A stretch of DNA of 6,874 bases from Blautia sp. GTDB taxonomy: Bacteria > Bacillota > Clostridia > Lachnospirales > Lachnospiraceae. The stretch spans positions 1 through 6,874 of the forward strand of contig JAFOJB010000028.1 of assembly GCA_017420455.1 (NCBI GenBank), read 5' to 3'. Position 1 is the stretch's first letter; each line of letters begins with the position of its first letter. Both the position numbers and the translations under genes were made by a program. Under the pieces are notes generated by a model. It was not told where the DNA came from, made no database searches, and saw only the letters and a program-made list of their open reading frames with translations. This document shows positions 1-5,257 of this stretch, piece by piece.

Positions 1-1070
1 ACCGGGATGTTGTAGTATATCCTCTGACAGACGGCCAGAAGCCCGGCAGCTGTATCCGGCTGAACGCTCCCCATTACGACGGAAACATTTCCTCTCCCGA
101 TGAAAATGAAGCAGAGATCGCAGAATGGGTCTTATGCCACCAGCAGACTGCAGGCTCCCGGAGCGGACAGTACTCCGGGGCAAAGGCCCTGTATCATGCG
201 ATCCGTATAAACGGCTACTGCTACGGAGTGATCGGGATCTATGTAAACGGGGAAAAGCTCGAAGCCTTTGAATACAGCGTATTTATTTCCATATTGGGGG
301 AATGCGCGCTTACCCTGGAAAGTCTCCGGAATGCGGCGGAAAAGGAGCAGGCAGCTATTGCGGTCCGCAACGAGCAGCTCCGGTCAAACCTCCTTCGTTC
401 CATCTCCCATGATATCCGTACTCCCCTGACCTCCATTTCCGGAAACGCCAGCAACCTTCTGTATCATTACAAACAGCTCGACGATGATACTCTGGAGCAG
501 ATTTTTTCGGACATCTATGACGATTCCGAATGGCTCATCGATCTTGTGGAAAATCTGCTGTCCATTTCCCGGATCGAGAACGGCCAGATCGATCTTCACC
601 TGACCATGGATGTTGTAGCGGATGTCATCGATGAAGCCCTGAAGCATGTGGACAAAAATGTGCACCAGCACAGGATCAGCGTGCAGCACAGCAGTGAGAT
701 TCTCATTGCCAGAATGGACGCCCGCCTCATCGCCCAGGTAGTGATCAACCTGATGAACAACGCCATCAAGAATACGCCTGCCGGCTCAGAGATCCGGATC
801 AGCACCGCTCGCAGAGATTCCTTTGTCTGCGTCAGTATCACCGACAACGGCCCGGGAATTCCTGATCCTGTCAAGCCCCATATTTTTGAGATGTTCTACA
901 CAGGACAGAACACTGTTACCGACGGCAGAAGAGGTCTGGGGCTTGGTCTGGCGCTTTGTAAATCCATTGTGGAATCCCATGGCGGAACCATCACTTTGGA
1001 AGACAACCATCCCACCGGCTGCTGTTTTTCCTTTTCCCTGCCAATAGACGAGGTACTGCTCAATGAATAA
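1..1070 (+). CDS. kdpD: KdpD sensor histidine kinase, C-terminal part (5' end outside window)
   Basis: The reading frame is already open at the left edge (first whole codon at 3) and gives 355 visible residues, so the true start lies upstream; a GTG or ATG near 228 would fall inside the domain. In the family, KdpD senses low K+ or turgor and phosphorylates KdpE to switch on the Kdp K+ pump. Visible order: the end of a GAF-like segment (residues about 1-105, including AEWVLCHQQTAGS, typical of KdpD), the H-box SISHDIRTPLTSISGNAS with phospho-acceptor His136 (codon 408-410), the N-box NLMNNAIKNTP (about 249-259), the G1 box DNGPGIP (281-287) and the G2 box GLGLGLAL (about 311-318). All catalytic ATPase motifs are intact. 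The N-terminal KdpD/Usp domains and the four membrane segments expected of the family are not in view. The stop overlaps the start of kdpE by 8 nt, implying co-translation. The kinase call is firm; KdpD rather than another kinase rests on the GAF/H-box wording and the KdpE partner. Confidence 0.93.
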   Translation, partial: RDVVVYPLTDGQKPGSCIRLNAPHYDGNISSPDENEAEIAEWVLCHQQTAGSRSGQYSGAKALYHAIRINGYCYGVIGIYVNGEKLEAFEYSVFISILGECALTLESLRNAAEKEQAAIAVRNEQLRSNLLRSISHDIRTPLTSISGNASNLLYHYKQLDDDTLEQIFSDIYDDSEWLIDLVENLLSISRIENGQIDLHLTMDVVADVIDEALKHVDKNVHQHRISVQHSSEILIARMDARLIAQVVINLMNNAIKNTPAGSEIRISTARRDSFVCVSITDNGPGIPDPVKPHIFEMFYTGQNTVTDGRRGLGLGLALCKSIVESHGGTITLEDNHPTGCCFSFSLPIDEVLLNE

Positions 1071-1767
1071 GCCTACAATCCTTGTGGTAGAGGACGACAC
1101 TCCTGTCCGGAACCTGATCACCACAACTCTGAAAACTCACGAATATAAATACCTGACTGCCCCAAAGGGTTCGGATGCCATACTGCTGGCTTCCTCCCAC
1201 AACCCGGATGTCGTCTTTCTGGATCTGGGACTTCCGGATATGGATGGAGTAGATATCATACGGCAGATCAGAAGCTGGTCGAACATGCCCATCATCGTCA
1301 TCAGTGCCCGCAGTGAGGATGAAGATAAGATTCAGGCTCTGGATGCAGGCGCCGATGATTACCTGACGAAGCCCTTTTCTGTAGAGGAGCTTCTGGCCCG
1401 TCTCAGAGTCACCGTCCGGCGTCTTTCTCTGATGAATTCCGACAACGGTGCCGACAGTTCCGTGTATACCAACGGAAAGCTGAAGATCGACTACTCTGCC
1501 GGCTGCGCTTTTCTGGACGAGGAGGAAATGAAACTGACGCCTATCGAATACAAGCTTCTCTGTCTTCTGGCAAAAAACACGGGCAAGGTTCTGACACACA
1601 CCTATATCACCCAGAATATCTGGGGAAGGAGCTGGGACAATGATATCGCCTCCCTCCGGGTCTTTATGGTGACTCTCCGGAAAAAACTGGAGGCCATTCC
1701 CGGTTCCCCCCAATATATCCAGACCCATATCGGGATCGGCTACCGGATGGTCAAGGCAGAGCCGTAA
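1063..1767 (+). CDS. kdpE: KdpE response regulator (OmpR/PhoB family)
   Basis: This 234-residue protein has the usual length for an OmpR/PhoB-type regulator. The receiver domain spans about residues 4-115, with acidic pocket E10-D11-D12, phospho-acceptor Asp54 in FLDLGLPDMDG, Ser81 as the switch residue and Lys103 in the YLTKPF motif. The winged-helix DNA-binding domain spans about 138-231 and includes LTPIEYKLLCLLAKNTGKVL and the C-terminal hairpin THIGIGYRMV. It is expected to bind DNA as a phosphorylated dimer and activate kdp pump genes, which are not in this window. The ATG sits inside the kdpD stop region (ATGAATAA) with GAGG at 1050-1053, nine bases upstream, so the start is well fixed and translational coupling to kdpD is likely. 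A strong terminator follows 31 nt after the stop. Family assignment is very secure; the KdpE name depends on the KdpD neighbour and overall resemblance. Confidence 0.94.
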   Translation: MNKPTILVVEDDTPVRNLITTTLKTHEYKYLTAPKGSDAILLASSHNPDVVFLDLGLPDMDGVDIIRQIRSWSNMPIIVISARSEDEDKIQALDAGADDYLTKPFSVEELLARLRVTVRRLSLMNSDNGADSSVYTNGKLKIDYSAGCAFLDEEEMKLTPIEYKLLCLLAKNTGKVLTHTYITQNIWGRSWDNDIASLRVFMVTLRKKLEAIPGSPQYIQTHIGIGYRMVKAEP

Positions 1768-1793
1768 AAGCAAACGGCGGCTTTATCGCACAG

Positions 1794-1840
1794 AAAAAGC
1801 GCCTGTCCTTCCTGATGTAAGAAGGACAGGCGCCTTTTTT
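1794..1840. terminator. Bidirectional intrinsic terminator between kdpE and the convergent kinase gene
   Basis: A perfect 13-bp stem (arms 1799-1811 and 1821-1833, GCGCCTGTCCTTC with its complement) encloses a 9-nt loop. On the plus strand it is followed by CTTTTTT (1834-1840), ending kdpDE. On the minus strand the arm is followed directly by TTTTT (complement of 1794-1798), ending the metK-kinase unit. Both neighbouring genes point at it, so one hairpin probably serves both. Confidence 0.9.
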
Positions 1841-1855
1841 GCGCATTGTCTTTTA

Positions 1856-3082
1856 TTATGAAATCCTGTGGTCCTTCCGGGACAACCGCTTTCCGGAAAT
1901 GGCGGGGTCTTTCTGTTCAATCTGCTTTATGCTCTCCTGCGGCATCTCCTGGTACTTCCGAAGAACGAAAAACAGGATGGTTCCGGTTCCCAGGCGGCTG
2001 GTGGCCCAGACCTTCCCGCCGTGATCCTCCAGGATCTTTTTCACGATGGAAAGACCGATACCGCTGCCTCCCATGGCGGAATTGCGGGATGCGTCCGTCC
2101 TGTAGAATCTGTCAAAAACAGAGGCCAGATCCTTGGAAGCGATGCCCTTGCCATTATCCTCGATCTCTACCTGTATAAAATCGCCCACATCTTTGATCCG
2201 CAGTTCAATGATCCCATGGGGTTTATCCATATATTTCACTGCATTTCCCACAATATTGTGAATGACGCGGCGGATCTGCTCTCCGTCCGCGATGATCAGC
2301 ACGCCGCTGTCCACATAATTATGGTATCTGAGCTCGATTCCCTTCGTCTCCAGCTCCAGACCGATCTCCTCCCGGCAGTCCTGAAAATAATCCTCCACCG
2401 GAAGCTTGCTGAAATTGTAAGGGATCCTGTTGGTATCGATCTTACAGTAAAATGTCAGTTCGTTGATCAGCCGGTCCATCTCAATGGTCTTGTTATAGAT
2501 GGTCCGCACATACCGGTCCATCTTTTCCGGCATATCCGCGACTCCGTCCATGATTCCTTCCACATATCCCTTCACAGCAGTAATGGGAGTTTTCAGGTCG
2601 TGGGAAATATTGCTGATCAGCTCCTTGTTCTCCTTATCCATCAGGAGCTTTTCCTCCGCAGATTCCTTCAGGCGCTGCCGCATTTCGTCAAAGTCACGGA
2701 AAACCTCAGAGAATTCATCCTTTCCTTTCGCCTCCAGGACAAAATCCAGGTTTCCCTCCTTGATATTCTGCGCTGCCATTTTCAGTTCAGAAAGGGGAAC
2801 GGCAACGCTCCGGTAAAGACAGAACCCTACCGCCGCGGCGGTGGAAAGAAGGATCAGCAGCGCGATGATCAGCATATCTTTCGCCTTCATCCTGACCTTA
2901 CCTTCGGGTAACCCGTCGTCCGGAGATATGGTGATCTCAAAGGAGGAACCCGTTTCTTCTGCAGGTACCGAAAACTTCCTGTGCTGCCGATGTCCATAGG
3001 AAAAAAGCACCAGAGCAAAAAGCAGAAGCGGAATCCCGATCATCATCAGAAAACCCAGTATGATCTTTGTGCGAAGCTTCAT
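1856..3082 (-). CDS. Membrane sensor histidine kinase without adjacent response regulator
   Basis: This is a 408-residue two-component sensor kinase. Visible order: membrane segment 1 (about 7-29), a short extracytoplasmic stretch of about 40 residues (30-68), membrane segment 2 (69-90), a HAMP linker (about 90-143), the H-box SNISHDLKTPITAVKGYVEG with His161, the N-box HNIVGNAVKYMD (275-286), the G1 box EDNGKGI (308-314), the F-box FDRFYRTD (323-330) and the G2 box GGSGIGLSIVKKILEDHGG (338-356). All residues needed for autophosphorylation are present. About 33 polar residues follow the last ATPase strand, with no recognised domain. The gene lies 12 nt behind metK, in the same frame but separated by two TAA codons. 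No Shine-Dalgarno is visible before its ATG, and the in-frame TAA four codons upstream excludes a longer start. Expression is therefore probably coupled to metK and its SAM riboswitch. No partner regulator adjoins it; the nearest, kdpE, is convergent. The ligand cannot be told, and the short loop gives no clue. Confidence 0.92.
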   Translation of the reverse strand: MKLRTKIILGFLMMIGIPLLLFALVLFSYGHRQHRKFSVPAEETGSSFEITISPDDGLPEGKVRMKAKDMLIIALLILLSTAAAVGFCLYRSVAVPLSELKMAAQNIKEGNLDFVLEAKGKDEFSEVFRDFDEMRQRLKESAEEKLLMDKENKELISNISHDLKTPITAVKGYVEGIMDGVADMPEKMDRYVRTIYNKTIEMDRLINELTFYCKIDTNRIPYNFSKLPVEDYFQDCREEIGLELETKGIELRYHNYVDSGVLIIADGEQIRRVIHNIVGNAVKYMDKPHGIIELRIKDVGDFIQVEIEDNGKGIASKDLASVFDRFYRTDASRNSAMGGSGIGLSIVKKILEDHGGKVWATSRLGTGTILFFVLRKYQEMPQESIKQIEQKDPAISGKRLSRKDHRIS

Positions 3083-3094
3083 GACAGATTACAA

Positions 3095-4282
3095 TTACAG
3101 ATATTTTTTCAGTGCTTCCACCTTGTCAAGATGCTCCCAGGGAAGATCTGCGTCTGTACGGCCGAAATGTCCGTAAGCAGCCGTCTGTTTGTAGATCGGA
3201 CGACGGAGATCCAGCATTCTGATGATCCCGGCCGGGCGAAGGTCGAAATTCTCCCGGACGATCTCTACCAGCTTTGTCTCCGGAAGACGGCCGGTGCCGA
3301 AGGTCTCTACATGGACAGAGGTGGGGTGCGCGACGCCGATGGCATAGGACAGCTGGATCTCGCATTTGTCTGCCAGGCCGGCAGCCACGATGTTCTTCGC
3401 CACATACCTTGCCGCATAGGCAGCAGAACGGTCTACCTTCGTGCAGTCCTTTCCGGAGAAAGCGCCGCCGCCATGACGTCCGGCTCCGCCGTAGGTATCT
3501 ACGATGATCTTCCGTCCGGTAAGACCGCTGTCTCCGTTCGGTCCGCCGATCACGAAACGGCCGGTGGGATTGATAAAGTATTTGGTATCCCTGTTCACCA
3601 TTTCCTGCGGGATTACGGCGTCAAACACATATTTCCTGATATCCCTGTGGATCTGCTCCTGGGTCACATCCGGATCATGCTGCGTAGAGCATACCACGGC
3701 ATCAATACGGCAGGGTTTTCCGTTCTCGTCATATTCTACGGTCACCTGTGTCTTTCCATCGGGACGAAGATACGGAAGCGTTCCGTCCTTCCGGACCTTT
3801 GCCAGCCGGAAGGCAAGCTTATGCGCCATATTGATGGCGTAGGGCATATATTCCTCCGTCTCGTTTGTAGCGTAACCGAACTGGATCCCCTGGTCTCCGG
3901 CGCCGATGGAATCCAGCTCATCATTGTCCATGCTGTCTTCCTTCTGCTCCAGAGCTTTGTCCACGCCCATGGCGATATCCGCAGACTGTTTGTCAAGAGC
4001 GATCATGACGGCACAGTTATCCGCGTCAAATCCATAGGCCGGATTATTGTATCCGATCTCACGGATCGTATCGCGGACGATCTTCTGGTAGTCTACATTG
4101 GCGCTGGTGGTGATCTCACCCATTACCATGACGATTCCTGTGGTGGTACAGGTTTCGCAGGCTACACGGCTCATGGGATCCTGCGCAATCAGCGCATCCA
4201 GCACGGAATCGGAAATCGCGTCGCAGATTTTATCCGGATGTCCTTCAGTTACAGATTCTGATGTGAATAAGATTTTTTCCAT
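3095..4282 (-). CDS. metK: S-adenosylmethionine synthetase
   Basis: The enzyme makes S-adenosylmethionine from methionine and ATP, releasing phosphate and pyrophosphate; it acts in the cytoplasm as a tetramer with Mg2+ and K+. The 395 residues match the usual bacterial length. The N-terminal [20 protein letters not shown] carries the catalytic His15 and metal-binding Asp17. The first family signature GAGDQG is at 127-132 and the second, GGGAFSGKD (the flexible glycine-rich P-loop-like motif), at 271-279. [18 protein letters not shown] (358-375) near the end is also typical, and no key residue is missing. The ATG is preceded by a strong AAAGGAGA site six bases upstream, which fixes the start. 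The gene is headed by its own promoter, a SAM-I riboswitch and a terminator, giving feedback by its product, and then by an unusual repeat-rich untranslated region. A histidine kinase gene follows 12 nt after the stop. Identity is essentially certain. Confidence 0.98.
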   Translation of the reverse strand: MEKILFTSESVTEGHPDKICDAISDSVLDALIAQDPMSRVACETCTTTGIVMVMGEITTSANVDYQKIVRDTIREIGYNNPAYGFDADNCAVMIALDKQSADIAMGVDKALEQKEDSMDNDELDSIGAGDQGIQFGYATNETEEYMPYAINMAHKLAFRLAKVRKDGTLPYLRPDGKTQVTVEYDENGKPCRIDAVVCSTQHDPDVTQEQIHRDIRKYVFDAVIPQEMVNRDTKYFINPTGRFVIGGPNGDSGLTGRKIIVDTYGGAGRHGGGAFSGKDCTKVDRSAAYAARYVAKNIVAAGLADKCEIQLSYAIGVAHPTSVHVETFGTGRLPETKLVEIVRENFDLRPAGIIRMLDLRRPIYKQTAAYGHFGRTDADLPWEHLDKVEALKKYL

Positions 4283-4288
4283 TCTGTA

Positions 4289-4296
4289 TCTCCTTT
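4289..4296 (-). promoter_or_regulatory. metK ribosome binding site
   Basis: Read on the minus strand this is AAAGGAGA, six bases before the metK ATG. It lies in an AT-rich stretch (4283-4321) that separates it from the structured repeats, so ribosome access is probably preserved despite the strong hairpins upstream. Confidence 0.88.
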
Positions 4297-4321
4297 ATAA
4301 TGAATTTAAATGTTAACAATA

Positions 4322-4393
4322 ATGCCCTTCGATGACCGTTCGCCGTCAAGTGTGCGCCCGTGCAAGCACGGCGCACGTTTAACGGCTTTATCG
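4322..4393. repeat. 72-bp direct repeat, copy 1 (metK-proximal)
   Basis: This copy is identical to 4452-4523 at 70 of 72 positions; the differences are A/G at 4365 versus 4495 and A/G at 4381 versus 4511. It contains a long imperfect hairpin at 4342-4386: outer arm GCCGTCAA, inner arms GTGCGC-C-CGTGC against GCACG-GCGCAC, with one bulged C at 4358 and a tiny loop. The copy lies in the metK leader, transcribed on the minus strand. No open frame with a plausible start was found in it. Confidence 0.9.
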
Positions 4394-4429
4394 ATCGGAC
4401 AGGGGAGAAATGCACTCCCCTGTCCGATC
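4393..4429. repeat. Perfect 15-bp inverted repeat between the two direct repeats
   Basis: The arms GATCGGACAGGGGAG (4393-4407) and CTCCCCTGTCCGATC (4415-4429) are exact reverse complements around a 7-nt loop. Neither side has a T-run, so it does not look like an intrinsic terminator. It sits in the 58-nt interval between the direct repeats and would form a very stable hairpin in the metK mRNA leader. Confidence 0.92.
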
Positions 4430-4451
4430 CGCGATACCGCTCATCTCGGGC

Positions 4452-4523
4452 ATGCCCTTCGATGACCGTTCGCCGTCAAGTGTGCGCCCGTGCAGGCACG
4501 GCGCACGTTTGACGGCTTTATCG
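4452..4523. repeat. 72-bp direct repeat, copy 2 (terminator-proximal)
   Basis: This second copy is offset by exactly 130 bp from the first. Its hairpin (4472-4516) has perfect outer arms GCCGTCAA/TTGACGGC. Its left edge overlaps the 10-bp palindrome GGGCATGCCC (4448-4457). Its right edge CGGCTTTATCGC (4513-4524) runs directly into the A-tract that forms the U-run of the riboswitch terminator, and the same 12 bases occur at 1778-1789 beside the other terminator. Confidence 0.9.
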
Positions 4524-4526
4524 CGC

Positions 4527-4556
4527 AAAAAAGCAGTCCGAAAAAAACGGACTGCT
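4527..4556 (-). terminator. Riboswitch-controlled intrinsic terminator in the metK leader
   Basis: On the minus strand a perfect 9-bp stem, AGCAGTCCG (4556-4548) with CGGACTGCT (4540-4532), closes a loop of seven U and is followed by six U (4532-4527, the first shared with the stem end). It lies 21 nt after the SAM aptamer. A competing antiterminator can be drawn: GGATTG (4579-4574) with CAGTCC (4554-4549), extended by 4583-4581 with 4547-4545, which would break P1. That switching scheme is inferred, but it is the standard one for S-box leaders. Confidence 0.9.
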
Positions 4557-4577
4557 GACATTTCCATGTATGACAAT

Positions 4578-4689
4578 CCTCTTATTGCTCGATGAAAATT
4601 TCTTTTCCTCGCTCAGGCTGGCACCTTCCCATATGGGGGTTGCCGTGGCTTCACCGATCCTATGTATCTCCACCACTCTGAATAAAAGG
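4578..4689 (-). promoter_or_regulatory. SAM-I (S-box) riboswitch aptamer
   Basis: This 112-nt minus-strand RNA element binds S-adenosylmethionine and controls metK. P1 is fully paired: CCTTTTATT (4689-4681) with AATAAGAGG (4586-4578), with one G-U. The conserved core follows in order: AGAGTGGTGGAG (P2 with the kink-turn), GGTGAAGCCACGGCAACC, P3 as CCC-ATAT-GGG, AAGGTGCCAG, then P4 as GAAAA-GAAA-TTTTC inside CGA/TCG. GTGG and CCAC close P2. Size, order and core bases match the S-box consensus. With SAM bound, P1 is stabilised and the downstream terminator can form, lowering transcription of metK and the kinase. No ORF with a ribosome binding site overlaps it. Confidence 0.95.
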
Positions 4690-4712
4690 CTTCTATGTAT
4701 ATTCTTCTCTTG

Positions 4713-4736
4713 CGATAGATACATTATACTCTATCG
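4713..4736. promoter_or_regulatory. Possible operator: inverted repeat over the metK -10 box
   Basis: The arms CGATAGA (4713-4719) and TCTATCG (4730-4736) are exact reverse complements with a 10-bp spacer that contains the -10 box TATAAT. The position would suit a repressor that blocks RNA polymerase. A 7-bp dyad can arise by chance, so this is only a candidate. Confidence 0.35.
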
Positions 4737-4749
4737 GATCAAATGTCAA
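4723..4749 (-). promoter_or_regulatory. metK promoter (sigma-A type)
   Basis: On the minus strand the -35 TTGACA (4749-4744) and -10 TATAAT (4728-4723) both match consensus exactly. The spacer is 15 bp, shorter than the ideal 17. Transcription would begin near 4716, about 27 nt before the riboswitch P1. The surrounding AT-rich DNA (4750-4786) supports a promoter region. Confidence 0.82.
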
Positions 4750-4786
4750 GAGAAATTTACTTTTTAATAGAAAATAATTTTATATT

Positions 4787-5089
4787 TTATGGTCTGATGC
4801 TCTCCCAGGCCGGGCGGACCATGGGGCAGGCGTTTTTCTTCATGACTGCCCGCAGCTCCACAAAACATCCGCAGAGCCTGCACATTCCGGATAAAAGGTT
4901 CTCGCACTGCCTGCAGAGAAGAAGCCTCTGCCGGTAGATCTCCTCTTCCACCTTCAGCTCCTCGTCCAGATTCTCGATATACTGCCGCAGCGTCTTAAAA
5001 TATGCTTCCTCCGGCATATCCACAAGAAGGCATTTCCGGCAGTACCGTACTTCCTTTTTCCCGTTCTCTTTCCGATCCGTCACGGCCAT
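4787..5089 (-). CDS. Small eight-cysteine protein, DUF6171-like
   Basis: This 100-residue, probably cytoplasmic protein has no signal peptide or membrane segment. Eight cysteines fall in pairs: C17-x2-C20 (YCRKC), C59-x2-C62 (LCRQC), C70-x2-C73-x-C75 (MCRLCGC) and C88 (ACP). The pattern suggests two zinc-ribbon-like knuckles joined by a charged helix (about residues 28-56, YIENLDEELKVEEE). The order CRKCLL, YI..L.EE, C..C, G.C..CGC.VE.RA, CP and W resembles the Firmicutes family DUF6171 as I recall it; function is unknown. The ATG at 5089 is chosen over an in-frame TTG at 5161 because AGAGGAGAG lies just upstream and the 24 extra residues (AGSAKPPPGNIVC...) look like translated leader. It is flanked by the GH43 terminator upstream and the metK promoter downstream; no terminator of its own was found. 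What promoter drives it is unclear. Confidence 0.78.
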   Translation of the reverse strand: MAVTDRKENGKKEVRYCRKCLLVDMPEEAYFKTLRQYIENLDEELKVEEEIYRQRLLLCRQCENLLSGMCRLCGCFVELRAVMKKNACPMVRPAWESIRP

Positions 5090-5152
5090 ATCTCTCCTCT
5101 TCTTCGCAGGAATAAACTGACAGACAATGTTGCCGGGCGGCGGTTTTGCAGA

Positions 5153-5186
5153 GCCGGCCAAAATACGGCCGGCAGCAAAATCTGCC
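5153..5186. repeat. Two abutting small hairpins upstream of the cysteine-rich gene
   Basis: GCCGGCC (5153-5159) pairs with GGCCGGC (5167-5173) around 7 nt. GGCAG (5171-5175) pairs with CTGCC (5182-5186) around 6 nt, sharing three bases with the first. The two helices are thus mutually exclusive at their junction. They lie in the 5' leader of the cysteine-rich gene, next to an AAAGGAGG sequence at 5192-5185. No regulatory role is known. Confidence 0.4.
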
Positions 5187-5196
5187 TCCTTTACCG

Positions 5197-5241
5197 AAAA
5201 ATACCCTTCCCGCGCCCGAAGCTTTCCGGACAGGAAGGGTA
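5197..5241 (-). terminator. Intrinsic terminator after the GH43 gene
   Basis: On the minus strand TACCCTTCC (5241-5233) pairs perfectly with GGAAGGGTA (5210-5202) and is followed by five U (5201-5197). The 22-nt interior is GC-rich and can fold further. It begins 16 nt after the GH43 stop codon and separates that gene from the cysteine-rich gene. Confidence 0.82.
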
Positions 5242-5257
5242 CCTTCGCATTGCGATG

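Noticed and set aside
228..1070. GTG at 228 as the true start of the kinase gene
   Set aside because: The frame stays open to the window edge, and the upstream residues (including AEWVLCHQQTAGS) are typical KdpD sequence.
1060..1773. Minus-strand open frame of 237 codons covering kdpE
   Set aside because: It is antisense to a well-supported response regulator with intact phosphorylation and DNA-binding motifs; low-complexity composition and no ribosome binding site were seen for it.
2981..4261. Long plus-strand open frame of 426 codons opposite metK and the start of the kinase
   Set aside because: It is a mirror of highly conserved metK codons. The translation has no family resemblance, and the metK reading on the other strand carries both SAM synthetase signatures.
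4393..4429. Central inverted repeat as an intrinsic terminator
   Set aside because: There is no T-tract on either side, so it would not terminate by the intrinsic mechanism.
4322..4523. CRISPR-like array
   Set aside because: There are only two copies of 72 bp with a single 58-bp interval that is itself palindromic, and no cas genes. This does not fit repeat-spacer architecture.
4532..4556. Plus-strand terminator
   Set aside because: After the hairpin the plus strand reads GACATTTCC with no T-run. The T-run exists only on the minus strand, matching the metK leader.
4388..4595. Short open frames on both strands across the repeat cluster
   Set aside because: They follow the inverted repeats and terminator rather than coding constraint, lack ribosome binding sites, and lie inside the metK leader.
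5087..5161. TTG start at 5161 for the cysteine-rich protein
   Set aside because: The nearest Shine-Dalgarno is over 20 bases away, and the extra 24 residues look unlike the rest. The ATG at 5089 has its own GAGGAG site.
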